NCBI GenBank assembly: GCA_963931865.1
Contig: OZ007512.1
Location: 10,301,160 to 10,365,159 of the forward strand
From: Axinella damicornis
Taxonomy: Eukaryota; Porifera; Demospongiae; Axinellida; Axinellidae
DNA length: 64,000 nucleotides
Reading direction: 5' to 3'
The notes under the pieces were generated by a model. It was not told where the DNA came from, did no database searches, and was given only the letters and a program-made list of their open reading frames with translations. Both the position numbers and the translations under genes were made by a program. This document shows positions 22,389-36,294 of the stretch, piece by piece (the first letter of the stretch is position 1; every line of letters starts with the position of its first letter).

Positions 22389-24304
22389 ATGAGGACTTCG
22401 CTACTGCTGCTCCTGGGCTGCCTGAACTGGCACGTTTCTACAGGCACGAAGCACCAAGATGGTGGCCGTGTTGGGCGGCCGTCTCTCTCTATCTTGTTAA
22501 CAACTCTACCAATCCCCGGCCACGTTACCCCGGCAGCAGCTCTGGGAGAAGAGCTGGTGAGGCGGGGGCATAACGTCACCCTCTGCACGACGGTAATGGA
22601 GGGGAATAACATCGCCCAGAGGAAGGCCAAGGAAGCTGGAATGAACTTCATGAGTGCGGGGCCCGACTATATAACCAATGCAGAATATCAGAATTTGTCC
22701 AAATTCATCACAGGCACCTGGACAGAGTATTTAGAGATGATGAAAAAGGCTATCTACGTAATTCCCGAGTGGCAAAACCGCATTGGAAAGCATCTGGACA
22801 AATCTGGAATGAAACCTTTTGACATGATCATAGGTACAGAATTTATGGCACATATGACTACCTGCATAAGTAGAAAATGGAATACTCCTGCTGTTGTTCT
22901 CAGCGCTATGCTTCAGTTTCACCCTCATCACTTACCCCCCTGGCCATTCCCTGTCATTATGACAAAGAAAAGGGGAGGCAGCCTTCGTACATCCGACAAC
23001 CTTTCGTTTCTACAAAGGCTTGGGTTTTCCATTGTCAAACCTTTGGCAACACTAACCTGGAGGTTTATGACACAGTACCTGCTAAGCTACTTTGAATTTG
23101 AATGTCCGGTAACCAGAAGCTATGCTGAATTCTTCCCCGGGATATATGCACCGCAGATTGTGCCTACTGTCATTGGGTTTGAATATCCACGGAGCAGTTC
23201 TCCACTTACACACTATGTCGGTGCCATACTCTCCAAGAAACCACAAAATATGTCCACTGAACTGGAAACCTGGTTGGACTCGAAACCAGAAAGAAGTGTC
23301 GTGTTTGTGAGCATGGGGTCTGTTGCACAACTCTCAACAGAGCATGGCAAAGCGATTGTGAATGCTATTCAGGTGACAGGTCATAGTGCAATTTGGAGCC
23401 TAAGGGAGAGTAACCGGTATATCCTGGAAGGGATTGAATTGGACAAAAAACAGTTCAGCATCTTGAGTTGGGTACCACAGCTTGCAGTTCTGCAGCACAA
23501 AGCCATTTCAATGGCAATCTTACAGGGTGGGATGAATGGGGTTCATGAAGCTATCTACTTCAGAGTTCCCATCATTACTGTACCGTTTTGGAACGACCAA
23601 GGGGACGTATCTGCGAGGGTACACCACCAAAAAGTTGGGATCCAAGTACTGCGAGACCAGCTCACCACTGACCATCTTGTGGCAAGTATCAATGCCATAG
23701 AGTCAGGTAGGATTCTCAATTGGGAGGTGCATGAGCATAATAGTAACAATTATATATCAGCAACATGTATAGTTAAAGGAGGATTTTAACTGCTTGTGTG
23801 GTTGTACATCAGCGCCGGAAGTAGCCATACCTCATGCCTCCTCCCCCCCTCCTGTGGCATAACTGGACTATTGCACAACATGATCCTATATACCACCTTG
23901 ACCAAACAACCAAAGTTGATAATCAGACGGTGTTTAACTATCTTATGACAAGTAGCAGGAGGGGTACCTCATCAATGGCAACATCATAGCAAACCCTTTC
24001 TCTTAACCCCCCAGGCGCGTACAGAAACCAGGTGTCCAGGCTCCGCAAGGCCTTCCATTTTGCAGGAGGGGTGGATAGAGCTGCGGAGCTGGTGGAGTAC
24101 TATCATGAGGTGGGGTATGATCACCTGGTGCCCGCCTACGCCAAGTATGAGTGGTCCTGGATACAGTACTACAACGTGGACGTATACGCTCTTATGTTCG
24201 CTGTGGTGGGGTTGATAACTTACGTCTCTGCCAAACTGTGCTGCTGTGTGTGTAGAAGATGCAAGCAATGTATACTAGCTGGTAGGAAGACCAAGAAGGA
24301 GTGA
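22389..24304 (+). CDS. UGT-C: UDP-glycosyltransferase
   Basis: Exons 22389-23706 and 24015-24304, phase-1 intron, about 535 aa. Signal peptide (MRTSLLLLLGCLNWHV), both GT1 domains, the membrane helix and the KTKKE tail are intact. It duplicates UGT-B with a spacing of 3072 bp between matching positions. One change is notable: the signature reads AIYFRVP, with Arg where UGT-A and UGT-B have Gly, caused by one G-to-A change near 23562. That Gly sits beside the UDP-sugar site, so activity may be affected. A possible poly(A) signal lies at 24654. Confidence 0.92.
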
Positions 24305-24529
24305 TGCTGAACTAACAAGCTGTAGGTTGAATGTTATACGGTGATCCATGTAGCCATGACTCTTCTTTTTGTGCCATGATGTGAGCATTGTTGTTCTGTA
24401 AGGCTCTTTATGTGCGGCTCTCTTGTGCTGACCAGTTTAGTAGACTTTACCAGATAATGTCTTCTAGAATCTTCACTAATCTGGAGGAGCCTGGAACCAT
24501 TGCATACTACATGGGTGCGAAGTTGAAGC

Positions 24530-24590
24530 CTAGCCTCGTTCCCAGGCTCTCGTTCTGAGAACAAGAGCCTGGGAACAAGGTTTGTTGAAG
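24530..24590. mobile_element. Short CTCGTTCCCAGGC hairpin
   Basis: Ends CTAGCCTCGTTCCCAGGCTC and GAGCCTGGGAACAAGGTT, in the UGT-C 3' region. Confidence 0.65.
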
Positions 24591-24653
24591 CCTGGGCCTT
24601 CACTGCTGCTATATTGACTGCATAGGATTGGTGGACATACATTGGTGTGCTGA

Positions 24654-24659
24654 AATAAA
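24654..24659 (+). promoter_or_regulatory. Possible poly(A) signal of UGT-C
   Basis: AATAAA occurs 350 nt after the UGT-C stop codon. I found no AATAAA in the first few hundred bases after UGT-A, so use of this site is uncertain. Confidence 0.35.
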
Positions 24660-24728
24660 AGCTCTCTAATGACCCACTTGCCTGCATTGGGTTGCAGCAT
24701 GCAATGCCATGCATACAGCTCCATTGTA

Positions 24729-24822
24729 TTAAGGTGGCACATATATACCCCTTTAAATTAGGTTACCTTTAACCGTCGGGGCGTCCCGATGGTTAATAGT
24801 AAAGGGGTATGTGCCACCTTAA
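24729..24822. mobile_element. TTAA-flanked hairpin MITE (piggyBac-like)
   Basis: TTAA on both sides of GGTGGCACAT...ATGTGCCACC inverted ends; 86 bp inside. A sister copy is at 52697-52786. Confidence 0.75.
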
Positions 24823-24847
24823 TGCAGAAACACTGCCTTCCCTCTGC

Positions 24848-25345
24848 ACCATAGGAGTGGTATATTATAATGCATGTACGGTCCAACAACGTTTCAGGTA
24901 CTTACAATGATTAATTATTGTAAAGCTGAAGGGGTGGGGCCAAATGTTACGAATAATAGGAAATAGCTGGGAAAAACAGCCTAAACAAGTCACGACGTCT
25001 GTGAAGCACATAAATCCGGAGAAAATAGTTTCCTAAGTTTCCAAATGCAGTATGTGTCCTCTTCTTGATGGGACCCTGAGGTCACGAAGAGGTGGAGCCA
25101 ATGTTAATATGCATAGTTATGAAAGTAGGAAATAGCCGAAATACAGCGAAACGAAGCTTCAGTCAGGTCATAGATAATAGAGCGTAAACGCTCTATTATC
25201 TATGATCAGGTACACATAGAGCAGGGTTTGTTTTTTTTTGCTATTTGCTATTGTTTGACTCCCTTACGATGGTTTATGAGGGTCTATGTGGCGAGATTTC
25301 AATTTTTTTGACTGGACAGAGAGACGGACAAAACCGATTGCTTAC
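24848..25345. repeat. Dispersed repeat, copy 1
   Basis: About 500 bp shared with 55808-56330 and partly with 25530-25765 (start AGGAGTGGTATATTATAATG, end GACGGACAAAACCGATTGCT). Copy 1 alone contains a 16-bp-arm palindrome at about 25170-25208 (CATAGATAATAGAGCG). No gene is seen at 25350-26680, apart from open but unrecognised frames. Confidence 0.75.
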
Positions 25346-26688
25346 TGAACTAGAGGTGTTCATAGAACACATACCCCACGCGGAACGTCTACAGGATACA
25401 GTGCAGCTACAATCGACGTGATATCTCTGCCGATCGCATCGAACAAGTGCTATCGCGTATACTGTGTTCGTGTACGGCCATATCCAAGGTGTGGGAGTGA
25501 CCGCTTACCGTATATACAACAACATGCATATTGTGAAGTTGAAGAGGTGGGGCCAAACGTTACGAATAATAGGAAATAGCTGGAAAAACAGCCTAAACGA
25601 AGCGCCTTCACTTCAGTCAGGGACACGTAGAGCAGTTTTTTGCTATTTGCTATTGTTTGACTCCCTTTCGATGGTTTATGAGGGTCTATGTGGCAAAAGT
25701 TCAATTTTATTCGCCTGACAGACGACAGACGACTGACAGACGGACAAAACCGATTGCTTAACCCCGCTTCGCGCATGCGCGCGCGGGGTAATGAATGACT
25801 TGATATTACTGACTGACCCAGTGTGGGTATGCAGCATACAACAGCAACAATGGCAGTTACACATACAATGCACGTGAACAACACACACAGAGTTAGAGGT
25901 TGTCATAAGTGCAATGCACCTGCCGGCTGTCACGTCGGAATGAGGGATGACATCCTGAGAGCAGCAAAAACTGAGATATGGAGACCTCAGACGGCGATAT
26001 TTGACACACGACCACCACCCTGGAGCACATGTGACAGCTCCATTGGCTACTCTTCTTGGTCAGGGAGAGGGAAATGGGAAAGGGTTCACACACAACACAC
26101 AAAGAAAAAGATGGCAAGTGAGCCTTTGTTGTATGGAGCAAGCAGACGGATGAGTCTTTGTTAACCTTCACTGGGTCAGAGAAGACCATATCGATAGCTT
26201 CAGAAATTTCACACAGCATCATGAACCTTGTATGCAGGAGCTGCCACCTCCGTTGTCCAGAATTAAAACTTGGGTATTGCTGAGCAATCCTCAAGCCCCC
26301 TGTGCCAGGGACTTCTGGAGAGCAGAGTAGATTATACCCAGCTCCCTTCCCCTCAGTCTCGGTACGGGCACAGAATAACCCGAGACCTGTTGATCTGCCC
26401 ATGTCAGAGTCTCTTTCGGATCTTCAGAGCCCTCACCTCCTCGTCCAATTTTCTCGTTTCATGGGGATGCGCATGCGCGCGCGGGGTAAATATCACTTCA
26501 TTGGGGTTTGTTGACAAATTACATCGAATTTAATTTGACACAGGCGGACATGGACCAATTTATTGCAATGCATCGGATCTTGAGGGATTGTATGGCAAGG
26601 TTCCTCGCACTGTTGTGGAGCAGCACAGAATGAGTTTCGGTAGCTAGTGTGACTTGAAAGGGTTGTCACCGGTGGCGGTACGGGGGGG

Positions 26689-26993
26689 TAGTCTCGCGGG
26701 GCCAGACCCACACGGAAGGGAGGGTCTGGTCAAGTTACAATGGCACTCTTGTTCTGCGCAGTCAGCACAGACCGTTCTTCAAGTACCTGTTAACCGCTAC
26801 TGTTTTGATTGTTACGTAACTCGACTTGCATAGTACAAGGTGTGAACTGTGAATAATCTTACAGATCAGCTTTGTAGTATTAATTATGCAGCTTGATTGC
26901 ATACCAAATTCCCAGAAAACTTCTGGGGTGTCAAGAACTAATTGACACTTGACCAGACCCTCCCTTCCGTGTGGGTCTGGCCCCGCGAGACTA
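26689..26993. mobile_element. GTCTCGCGGGGCCAGACCC MITE
   Basis: Inverted arms of about 50 bp (TAGTCTCGCGGGGCCAGACC inward, mirrored at 26945-26993). A G run of about 30 follows its right end. Confidence 0.75.
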
Positions 26994-27024
<31 letters not shown>

Positions 27025-27601
27025 CGTGCGCCCCCCCAACGCAGCCCAAGAAAAAAAAAACGTACGTTGACTACATGAACGTACGCTGCCTACATAGAGG
27101 CAGTTCATTGATCTAGCTATCAACTGTGAGTCAAGACTTTAATACCGGATCTAGCAGCAGTTTATTGTGTAGTCAGTCAGTTAGTCAACGTTAGTTAATG
27201 TCCCCTGCAGAAGCAACATCATTCAAAGTATGCGGAGGGCTTCCTGATAACCGAAAATCGTGCCTGGGTGAATCGCGCTTCGCGCGAAATACTGAACAAC
27301 ACCCCGCGGCTGTTTTGACTAATTGCTGCTCTTTATGCCGGAAGTTACTGCCTTTCCACCCAGAGACTTGCCGTACTTTCCCATGCATTGCGCGTCTTGC
27401 TCGGAGTAACAGAGCACCCCCAAAAAACCGCATGGCCATCTTGCGACTTCCGGGTTGACCACGCCTGCCTTGCATAATTAATCGCGGCTGGGGCCTTGTG
27501 ATAATGGGGCCCGCAGTACCGAGGCGACCATCCGGCAGACGAAGAATCGATATCAGGTTACTCACATTCCGTAGTTTTCCGGCTGGGCACGCGAGACGAG
27601 A

Positions 27602-27708
27602 ATGGCGAAATTTCGTGTAGCTCCAATTTGGAGTATTCAAGCGCTGCTGTTAATCTGTCTACCGTCAACATGGTCGAACGATTGTCTTCCAAGAACCAGC
27701 AATGGATG
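27602..27708 (+). CDS. aGPCR-2 exon 1: signal peptide
   Basis: ATG at 27602 opens MAKFRVAPIWSIQALLLICL, then PSTWSNDC, a classic signal peptide with cleavage near TWS. The exon ends phase 2 at GTAAGT, and exon 2 begins with the single base that completes a Cys codon. A near-identical copy sits at 57336-57442. Confidence 0.82.
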
Positions 27709-30700
27709 GTAAGTTTGTGACTAACTGTTACATGCTCAATTCTGCATGCATGGTGGAATGAGCACTTCACATTTATTCGCTAAGGCCACTGTTGAAGATT
27801 AGTTTCTCATCCGGGACTTCCCAAGAATAGTATTCTGGGGGGGGGGGGGGGGGGGGGGCAAAACAGTTAGCTAACGGCCCATTGGCTACCGTCATGAATT
27901 TAAGGTTGCTTACCACAGCTTTCAAATCCACTATAATGCAAACTAACAGTCGATCCGTTTTCACTGCTGCTGGCCATTGCTGGCTGGTCTCGTACGGCCT
28001 TACGCTTACCTAATTAAGTGAAAACTAAGTCTAAAATTACTTACTTAATTACCCGGAAGGAAAACCCGTTCAGCCAAGTCACTCAGACGGTCATGCACGG
28101 AAACTAGAAAGCGGTGGCAGTGCAGTAGAAGCATGAAGATGCTACGAGAGCTCATCCAGACAACTGGAACACGAAGGTAGGTGAAAAAATTTTCCGCGCT
28201 TCGCGAGGACTCATACCAAATATAGCTAACGCGCCTCTGCCCTACCTCACCCCCCAGGCCCCAGCGGCCTCTGACCATTATGCCGTTAATAGATTAGTGT
28301 TCAACAGGATATCTGCTATAATACTTTGTAGACACATAGTAGTTAATTTTAACTAACCGTGAACCGGGCAATATTTCATGCGTGTGGGGGATGAGAAACT
28401 AAATTATAGTGGCCTAACTAAATTACTTGGCCTGCAACTAGCTAGGCCTAGCTGCGTTCTAGGTCGCATTCCAGTTTAGAATGTGCGCAGTCGCAGAATG
28501 GCAGAATGGTAGAATGGTATTTTACATGCTGTAGTCTGCGGAGCAACTGCTACAACAGGCTAATAAATCTTGCCTTGCATTAAATTAGATTCATTGAATT
28601 ACAATTAACAAATTCTGCAAGCAGAACACTAACACAAACAGCAATGACCATGCAAGAAAAACAATTAATATTCCAAGGGATTTTGCATAAGCACCAAGAG
28701 TGGTACAAAATTCTGTTCTTTACCTCGGGTGCTTGCCTGTGTTTGTGTACTGCAAGCAATCAAATACTGGAAGTGGGAACGACTGAATGAAGCTACTGTA
28801 CTAGAGGCTCATTTATGACAATGTGCAGTTAGCTGTACCAGGAGTGAACATAGGGAAAGGAGCATGCAGTGACCGCACAAAAGACTTTCCTTATAGTAGT
28901 CCCATTATTATTCTTAGCTCACATGCGTACGGAGATCTACGACTTCACAAAGGAGCCAGTATCAAGACCCCATTGGCAGTGATGCAAGGACATGCTGGTA
29001 GACCTGTCATACTATTATTGGTGCCCCCAAAAGCGATCCCCCCGGACTGTCCATGGCAGAATAATTGGTCCTCCTGGGACCATCTATGGCACTGTAAGCA
29101 GTCCCCCCTCGCCATAATCGGTCCCCCTAGTTGTTCACTCGCTCTGGTCACAAATATTCACTAGAGGTGTAAATGTATATAGAGTCTCTCTGACGCAAAT
29201 GGAGAGTGCACCCACCATATCAGGAGGCCATGTGGCTGGTAGTGTAGTAGGAATATACATGCATGTAAGGTTTGCTCAGAGAAGATAACAGACAAAAGTT
29301 GTAACAACAATGATTACAAGTAGCTGAGCTCGCTTCGCTCGCTCAGCTACTTCCCCCTTGTTCGCCTACCGTGCGTAATCCGGTGCCGGACAGCTCTCTG
29401 AAGAGCTGCTTCTCCCCAATTGCGTCCGCTTCAGCTGCTGCTCCTGGGCATGATTGCGGCATCCGCTTCCACTGCTGGCTCCCCGTTTGTCTCCGCCTAC
29501 AGCTGCTGCTCCCTGATTGCGCCCGCTTCAGCTGCTGCTCGCTGCTTTCATGATCAGCTGCTGCTTCCAGTCGCGTCCGCTTCGACTGCTGCTCCCCGAT
29601 TGCGTCCGCTTCAACTGCTGCTTGCCCGATTGCGTCTGCTTCGACTGCTGCTCCCCGATTGCATACTGGATTCCAGCCCATGCCCGCTCCCAATGTTCTC
29701 GAACAGTCTTCGTGGAGTTCGAGGTTCGGTAAATAAATTAAAGTACGAAGGTCGCGCGTCACTATAGTCTAGTCCCGCCCCACAAACATCCCACTTCCGT
29801 CACTCACAGACACACAGACACACAGACACGTAAAATCTTAATGTATTGATAACGATTGTACATTTAATGTTATCGTCTTTCACCGGAGGGGTATGACCAT
29901 CTGCTAGATGCTCGCGAAGCGCAAAGGTTTCTATAGGTTTCCAAGGGGATCTAAATCTCCTAGGCCACTATAATGAGACACGAAACCATTTCAATTAACC
30001 AACAAGCTATCAGCAGGATGTGCTTGTACTACGGTACAAATCATTCTAACAAGATAGCACATTGTACTAATAATCCACGATAGGCAAGGTTTCAATGTTT
30101 TTTCTGTACTGCAGTTTAGCTGCATTTTTAGTCAGTTCAGGAGGGCAGCTGCTCTCACCATCCGCTACCCGACAACTCACATACCCGTGCCTCGTGTTTG
30201 GCTGTGATTCTGAAGTGGAACCATACCCTGAGATTGCACCCGCCCCATGACACTTATGAAGGCAAGACATTTATGTATAGAAGACGACAAAGTCTAGCTC
30301 CGCTCTACACGTACTCATCTGGCTCCAGCGCTAGCACACAAGATGCTCTAACCTTGTTCCCAGGCGCTCGGTAATTAGGGAGAAGAGCGCCTGGTATCCA
30401 CTGTTCACGCATGTGTGAGCAGTTCCGTTACATTCTCCGTATAATTCATCGAGATATGTACGCTGAAATAACATGGACAAATATTCAGTAAAATATGCGA
30501 CTCTATAGCATCATGCGGGGTCATGGTTTCAAAGTATATGGATGGCAATATGCCGCTTCTGCCTTTCCGAAAAAACACGATACAGAAATTACAGGTGCAT
30601 AAGTGAAATTACAGGTGTACAAGTGAAACCACAGGGGATTTGAACCCCTTCAATTGACCAATTAGATTGCAATATTTCACTGAAGTATAGTATAATTCGT

Positions 30701-33700
30701 TAGCAACTTGTGGTAAACTTATGAAATGATAGGGATCAAATGAAGAGCAGTACCGTAGTCTCCCGTTAATACGCCCCCCTATTTTGTACACTACATCCAA
30801 CCCAAAGAGGGGAGGGGGCGTATTTTCGAGTACGCAATTAGTCTCGATAATACGCCCCCTCAAAAAGTTTTGCTACGTTTATGACACTGCCAAGGTTCAT
30901 GTTCACAGTTACAAAAGTACAAACGATCGCCAGTACTTTTCGTGGTCATCATGCGTGGTCTCCCTACATCGGCGAGAAGAGCTGCACTTCAACTGGAGGG
31001 CCATAACATTCACGACGACTTTGCTGTACATGCTGTAGCCATCCTCAAGAACGGCAATAGTCGGTCATGAACCACGGAACATTTCCTGGTATTTCTTACA
31101 GAAGAGTGGCAGCGAGATGACTTGTACCGTTGGCGTCAACGGTGACTACTCGATCTGAGAGATGATCTGCAAAGTTGCGCACGTGTAGTTTAGATATTCC
31201 TCACCAGGGGGGCGTTATAACGAGTCAAACTACCCTGTGCAGGAACTAGGGCGAAAAAGAGGGGGAGGGCGTATTTTCGAAGGGGGCGTATTAGCGGGAC
31301 ACTACGGTATATACTACCTTGACATCATCGTCATTGTGGTGAAACACGGAATTACGATGATGTCATCATGCTCTCTAAGTGTTGCTCTGGCAACTGTTGA
31401 ATCAAACTGACACGTGAGTTAGTTACCTGTTTCGTCTCTTGTTCCCTCTAGCTTGCTGGTACTCTATGATTTTGGTAATGCTACGGGTCCAAACCTGACC
31501 CAAACCGACGATTCGTCCTTGATTGGTGGTGCCTGGGATGATAGGGCGTCATCCGCTCGAGTAGTCGGTGGATGTCAGTGGGTTGTCTATGTTCGTGAAG
31601 CTTCTAGTCAGAGTCGTCAATCGTCAGTTATTGGTCCTGGACCAAGGACCTACCTCGATGGTAACTTTGGAAGACAGGTACCCGATAATTCAATCTCCTC
31701 TGTACGTCGTCTCCCAGCATCTGGCCCCCCGGTAATTGTGCTGTATCAGCATACTGAATACTATGGAAACTTTCTGGTGTTGAATTCATCTCATGCAAAT
31801 CTTGCAATGACTGGCTTTGACAACGAAGTATCATCCTCTATCATTACGGGTGGCACATGGCAGTTGTATCATGATGTCAACTACCAGGGGCAAAGTGATG
31901 TTCTTGGAGTAGGGGATTACGTAGATTTCAATTCTCTGGGTGTTTCCAACGACGCTGTCTCGTCTGTGAGGCTTGTAGGTAAGACAAATGTGTTGATCAT
32001 GCATGAGTAATTAGCTTTGATGTTGGCATGCTTCCAGAGGGTGATTAAACCGTAGTTGCAGTTAATTTCGCGGTGGGGAAATTTTTGCGGTATTCGTGGA
32101 TGAAGTAAGACCGCGAATATTAAACGCGCAAAATATTTTTCCACAGCTAGGTGCTAGGCATAACAGTTACTGTCCTTCATGTTCCTGGGCTCACGCTCAC
32201 ACAGTAGCTTTTCCCCGGCAGTTGCTTCACTGTAGACGTGGTAGCCACGCATACACAGCTCGATCCCTAACTCGTCCTCCATTGGCACGATCACTGTCAA
32301 TAGTAAGTTATTATAAGCGGGGGGTTTCGCAGGAAGTAATCAGCGAAAATTTCCCTCCGTGAAATATATTTGTGTATCACATTTAGTTGCTCTAGACCGC
32401 GAAATTATTGCCACGCGAAATAATCGGCAACTACGGTAGCCCTCATGCAATAGTCACTATTCAGCCTTAGGGTGTGTGGTCTAAGTAGAGAAAGTACAAA
32501 TCGGTGCTAGCAATTGTCAATTATGTTTTGACAAGAACACTACAGTTGCCATGGAACATTATGTAGATGAACATATCCTAGCTTCAAAGTCAGGACTTTG
32601 TGGACATATGGGCTTTAATTGTTTATTATGCTCACATTATGTAACATTTAGATACCACTTCGCAGTGCATTACGGGTTTTAGTGCACGAGGGCAATCTAG
32701 TTAACAGTCGAGGGCGAGAGAATGCACGAGCCGAAGGCGAGTGCATTATCCGCCCGAGACCGTTAACTATAGATTGCCCGAGTGCACTAAAGCCCGTAAT
32801 GCACTGCAAACTGGTATCTAAACTACTCACTGACCCGAGAGAGCCTTTGATCTTTGAAAAGTGTGCATTATCTAGATAATGCACACTAAAGTGTGCATTA
32901 AGCGATTTAATGCTCCGTCATGTGATATATAGATTCTGAGGCGTCTGATTCGTTGAGGGTCACGTGAGTAGCACTAAGCTTGTTTATAATACATGAGCAC
33001 ACCTGGCCTATTAGATAAAACCCTAGTCACAAAAATTAGTCCTTGAGTGGACATTGACAACAGCTGTCCTATCATAGATAAACTAAATGCGCCAACTAAG
33101 TCATTATTATGCTCTTAAGGTTACGGGATCGTCGCGCGGTGGGCGTAGCCAGACAATTTGTTCAACCCCGTTTTTCTCGCAAAGAAAGTAAGCTAGCGAA
33201 ATCAAACTTACTAGACACAAAGCAGGGAGGGTAGTCAACATGCAGACTAAACATCATTACAGCAGCTCACACTGTAGCCATCGTACGCTGGTTAAATCGA
33301 TTCCAGCAAACTATTCACCAAAAATCTCCAGTGCGAAGACCACCAGCAACTCGATTCTATTGTTGGGAGACACGCCATAGGAAAGCTCTAGGGCGGGACG
33401 GAAGCGTTTTGTGGCTAGGTTGAACTGTCTTCGAAAGAACGACCCTTGAGTACAAATAACCGCCATCTTGATTCCTGTCTTTGGAATACAGCGTCGAATA
33501 ACTTCGGAACGGTCATCAGCATTTACAAAAACTCTTCGTCCGGCCCTTTCTATACTGTTCGTGCCTATTTCAACATGGTCTTCCAAGTCCAAGTCGGATC
33601 ACACGGCTTTGTTTTTGGTGACAAAAAACTATGAAATAGCTCTTAATTAAGTGTACGGTACGCGTATCTGCGTGCAGGGATCCCGTAACCTTAACTAGGC

Positions 33701-36202
33701 TTGAGCTAATTATACTTTTAAGTTTGCCTATTATTCTATTCCAGATTTCTTGCTAAATTATTCTTTTAAAAACAACCAGTTATTCCAGGATTATTGGTTC
33801 CAGTACGAAGCCAAAGAAGTCCAGCACATAGATAAGCTCATCTTTCAAATTCCAGGGTGCTAAATGTTAAAACCATCAAACGAATATCTATTATACGTCT
33901 GGGAACATATTATTTTGATCTTGACAGTTCATACAACATCAATGCCTATTGTTATATTGGAGCATCAGTGATGCTTCTATGAAGTCCTGAAGGGTGTTTT
34001 GCTGGCGTTTGCAATATTATGACATATTATACATGATTTTATGTGACTGATTAGTCTCGCATTATTCATAGTAACCGATTATTATTCCGATATAATTAGC
34101 TCAAGCCTATACTCTTCCATTTAATATGCCAGCATATGCTGTTATGCTTCCACCCTACTATATGTAGCCTTGTTCCAGGCCCAGCGTTTGTTGCTTGTAG
34201 TACTAACACAGGGGAAGACCTGGTAAAACTCATCACGTGCAGTTACGGAAGTGATCGTCTGGATGTCTGGTGGACGTGTGGAGGAGTGGCACATTCCCAG
34301 GTTAACCACAAGGCCGTCTTCAAGCCAGTTCTGGTATATAGCACTGTATACAAATGTTGGAGTCTAGCTACTGTTTATACAGCCTCAGACTTACTGTTGT
34401 GTCAAGCACACTTCATCACTGCGGGTACCAACAGTCGGACGTTTGAACTCATGAAAAAATGTGGCTGTATTTCCTGGCTTCGGACTTTTGCACAGCTGTG
34501 GGGCAGCTTTCTGAACCTGAGAAACATCGCCAAGAGCGTCCGATGTCAGAACGCCAGTCCGCTGGTGGTCGATCGCATAGTGCGTGCTCTGTACACACGG
34601 ATTTGTGGTTTACTCGGGAATGTGCCACTTCTCCACGCGTCCACCTACGTCACTGCACGTGACTAGTTTTACCAGGTCTTCCCCCGCGTTAGTACTGCAA
34701 GCGACAAACGCTGGGGTGAGAAGGCCTGGGAATGAGGCTAACTATTATGGCTAACTGCACCTCTCGTAACTAATGCAATACAAAAGCTAGAGAGTGTATT
34801 ATACATGTAATATACACCATGCGCCATGTATTGTGTCTTAGTACAGTGCAGTAAATTGTCCTTGTTTTGTGTGAGGTTTGTAAAAGCCCCTGCTTGAAGC
34901 ATTTTGCCTTCGGCTGTCTGGAAACAGTGGAATGAAATTGTGGAATGGAATGGTGGAATGGAACAGTGGAATGGAATACTGGAATGACCTTTGACCTGAG
35001 CTAGGCCTTTAATATGTAATAAACAAGCACCGTGGTCATGCAGCTGCTGGCTCGTGCATAATGGTCTTGTTGGGAGCGTGTAATGGTGGTAGCGTAAGGT
35101 AGCGAAGACCAGATACCAATGAGCCACCCGAGCGAGCACTCATAAGCTTCTGGTACTACGATATTATATCGACTTAGCACTTACAGGTTAGGTGTGGAAT
35201 AGGCCAAGGCATCAGGATCAGGAAGTACAGTGACAAGTCCCGCTCGTGCTTGGTGCCCATCGCCTAGAACATGAAGTGTCAGCACTTCTGCCCCCAAGAG
35301 CTTCCTTGACTGATTGGCTGCAAATAAAGCCAAGACAACAGGCAGTCAACACAGTGTACAGCCATATAAGGTAGCTAGCTGCACTCACCTCGATCACTAG
35401 GCGATCGCACCAGTTTCACCGGAGATGTCACGTCATCTTCAATGATAATCGGTGATGAAAGTGACATCTTTCAACTCTCGGATGGTCAGAGGCTCAGAGC
35501 AAAAAGGGTCGCTATGCTGAGCTGCGCTACATACACGAGGCAAGTCTACATACGTACACGAGACAAGTCTACATGCAGGAGAGAAGTCAAGCCTGTCTGG
35601 GTCAAAGGTCATTCCAGTATTCCATTCCACTGTTCCATTCCACCGTTTCCAGACAGGATTTGCCTTCTACTGTGCATGTGGGAGTAATTAGTGTAGTTAC
35701 AACTTGGAAACAATATATATTATAGCCCTGTGCAAGTGGATATCATATCAAAGGTTAACCTGTTGGACTCAATTACCGAAACCATACCGTGAAACCACAC
35801 TGGTAGCTTGAGTGAGTTCAGATTACACAGTACATGGACTTTGTCATGTGTAGCTGACACACCATCTGCAATGGCAGTTTCAATCTCTACACTGGCACCG
35901 GGAACCTCCAATGGGTAGAGCCTTGAAAGGGTCTCCCAAGAGTGATCGCTTTGTCGTTACTAACAACCTTAACCATGGCTCCCCTAACTTGTCCATCGAC
36001 TCCAGGATGCACGTACTGATGTCATGGTTACGTATATAATCAACCACGCCCTCGACTGCACTGCACATGTAATCCACTTGCTCATGCTCGCCCCACAATG
36101 CCCTGCACTCCCCTAGTTATCCTAATTATATATGCAGGAATTAAGCGATGCAGTGGTTGTCCAATTGTGGTTTTGCACTTTGTGTTCCTTATTGCAAGAC
36201 TT

Positions 36203-36294
<92 letters not shown>

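Larger units (their letters stand above)
19200..24430 (+). repeat. Tandem duplication covering UGT-B and UGT-C
   Basis: Matching positions are 3072 bp apart (start codons 19284 and 22356; 19317 and 22389). Introns, promoters and 3' flanks are shared. The 3' flank of UGT-A (18000-18560) matches that of UGT-B (21430-22100), so all three arose from one unit, A splitting first. Confidence 0.88.

Noticed and set aside
25893..26402. 169-codon minus-strand frame
   Set aside because: No recognised domain or consistent splice context; part (RRWQLLHTRFMMLCEI) faintly recalls hAT transposase, too weak to call.
28823..29164. Frame conserved in both duplicates (also 60990-61283)
   Set aside because: The copies are too recent for conservation to mean selection, and the sequence pairs with an inverted arm at 61640, so it is a repeat.
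29343..29762. 139-codon frame with AEADAIGEQQ repeats
   Set aside because: Translation of the tandem units of an element; a second copy at 37740 does not keep the frame.
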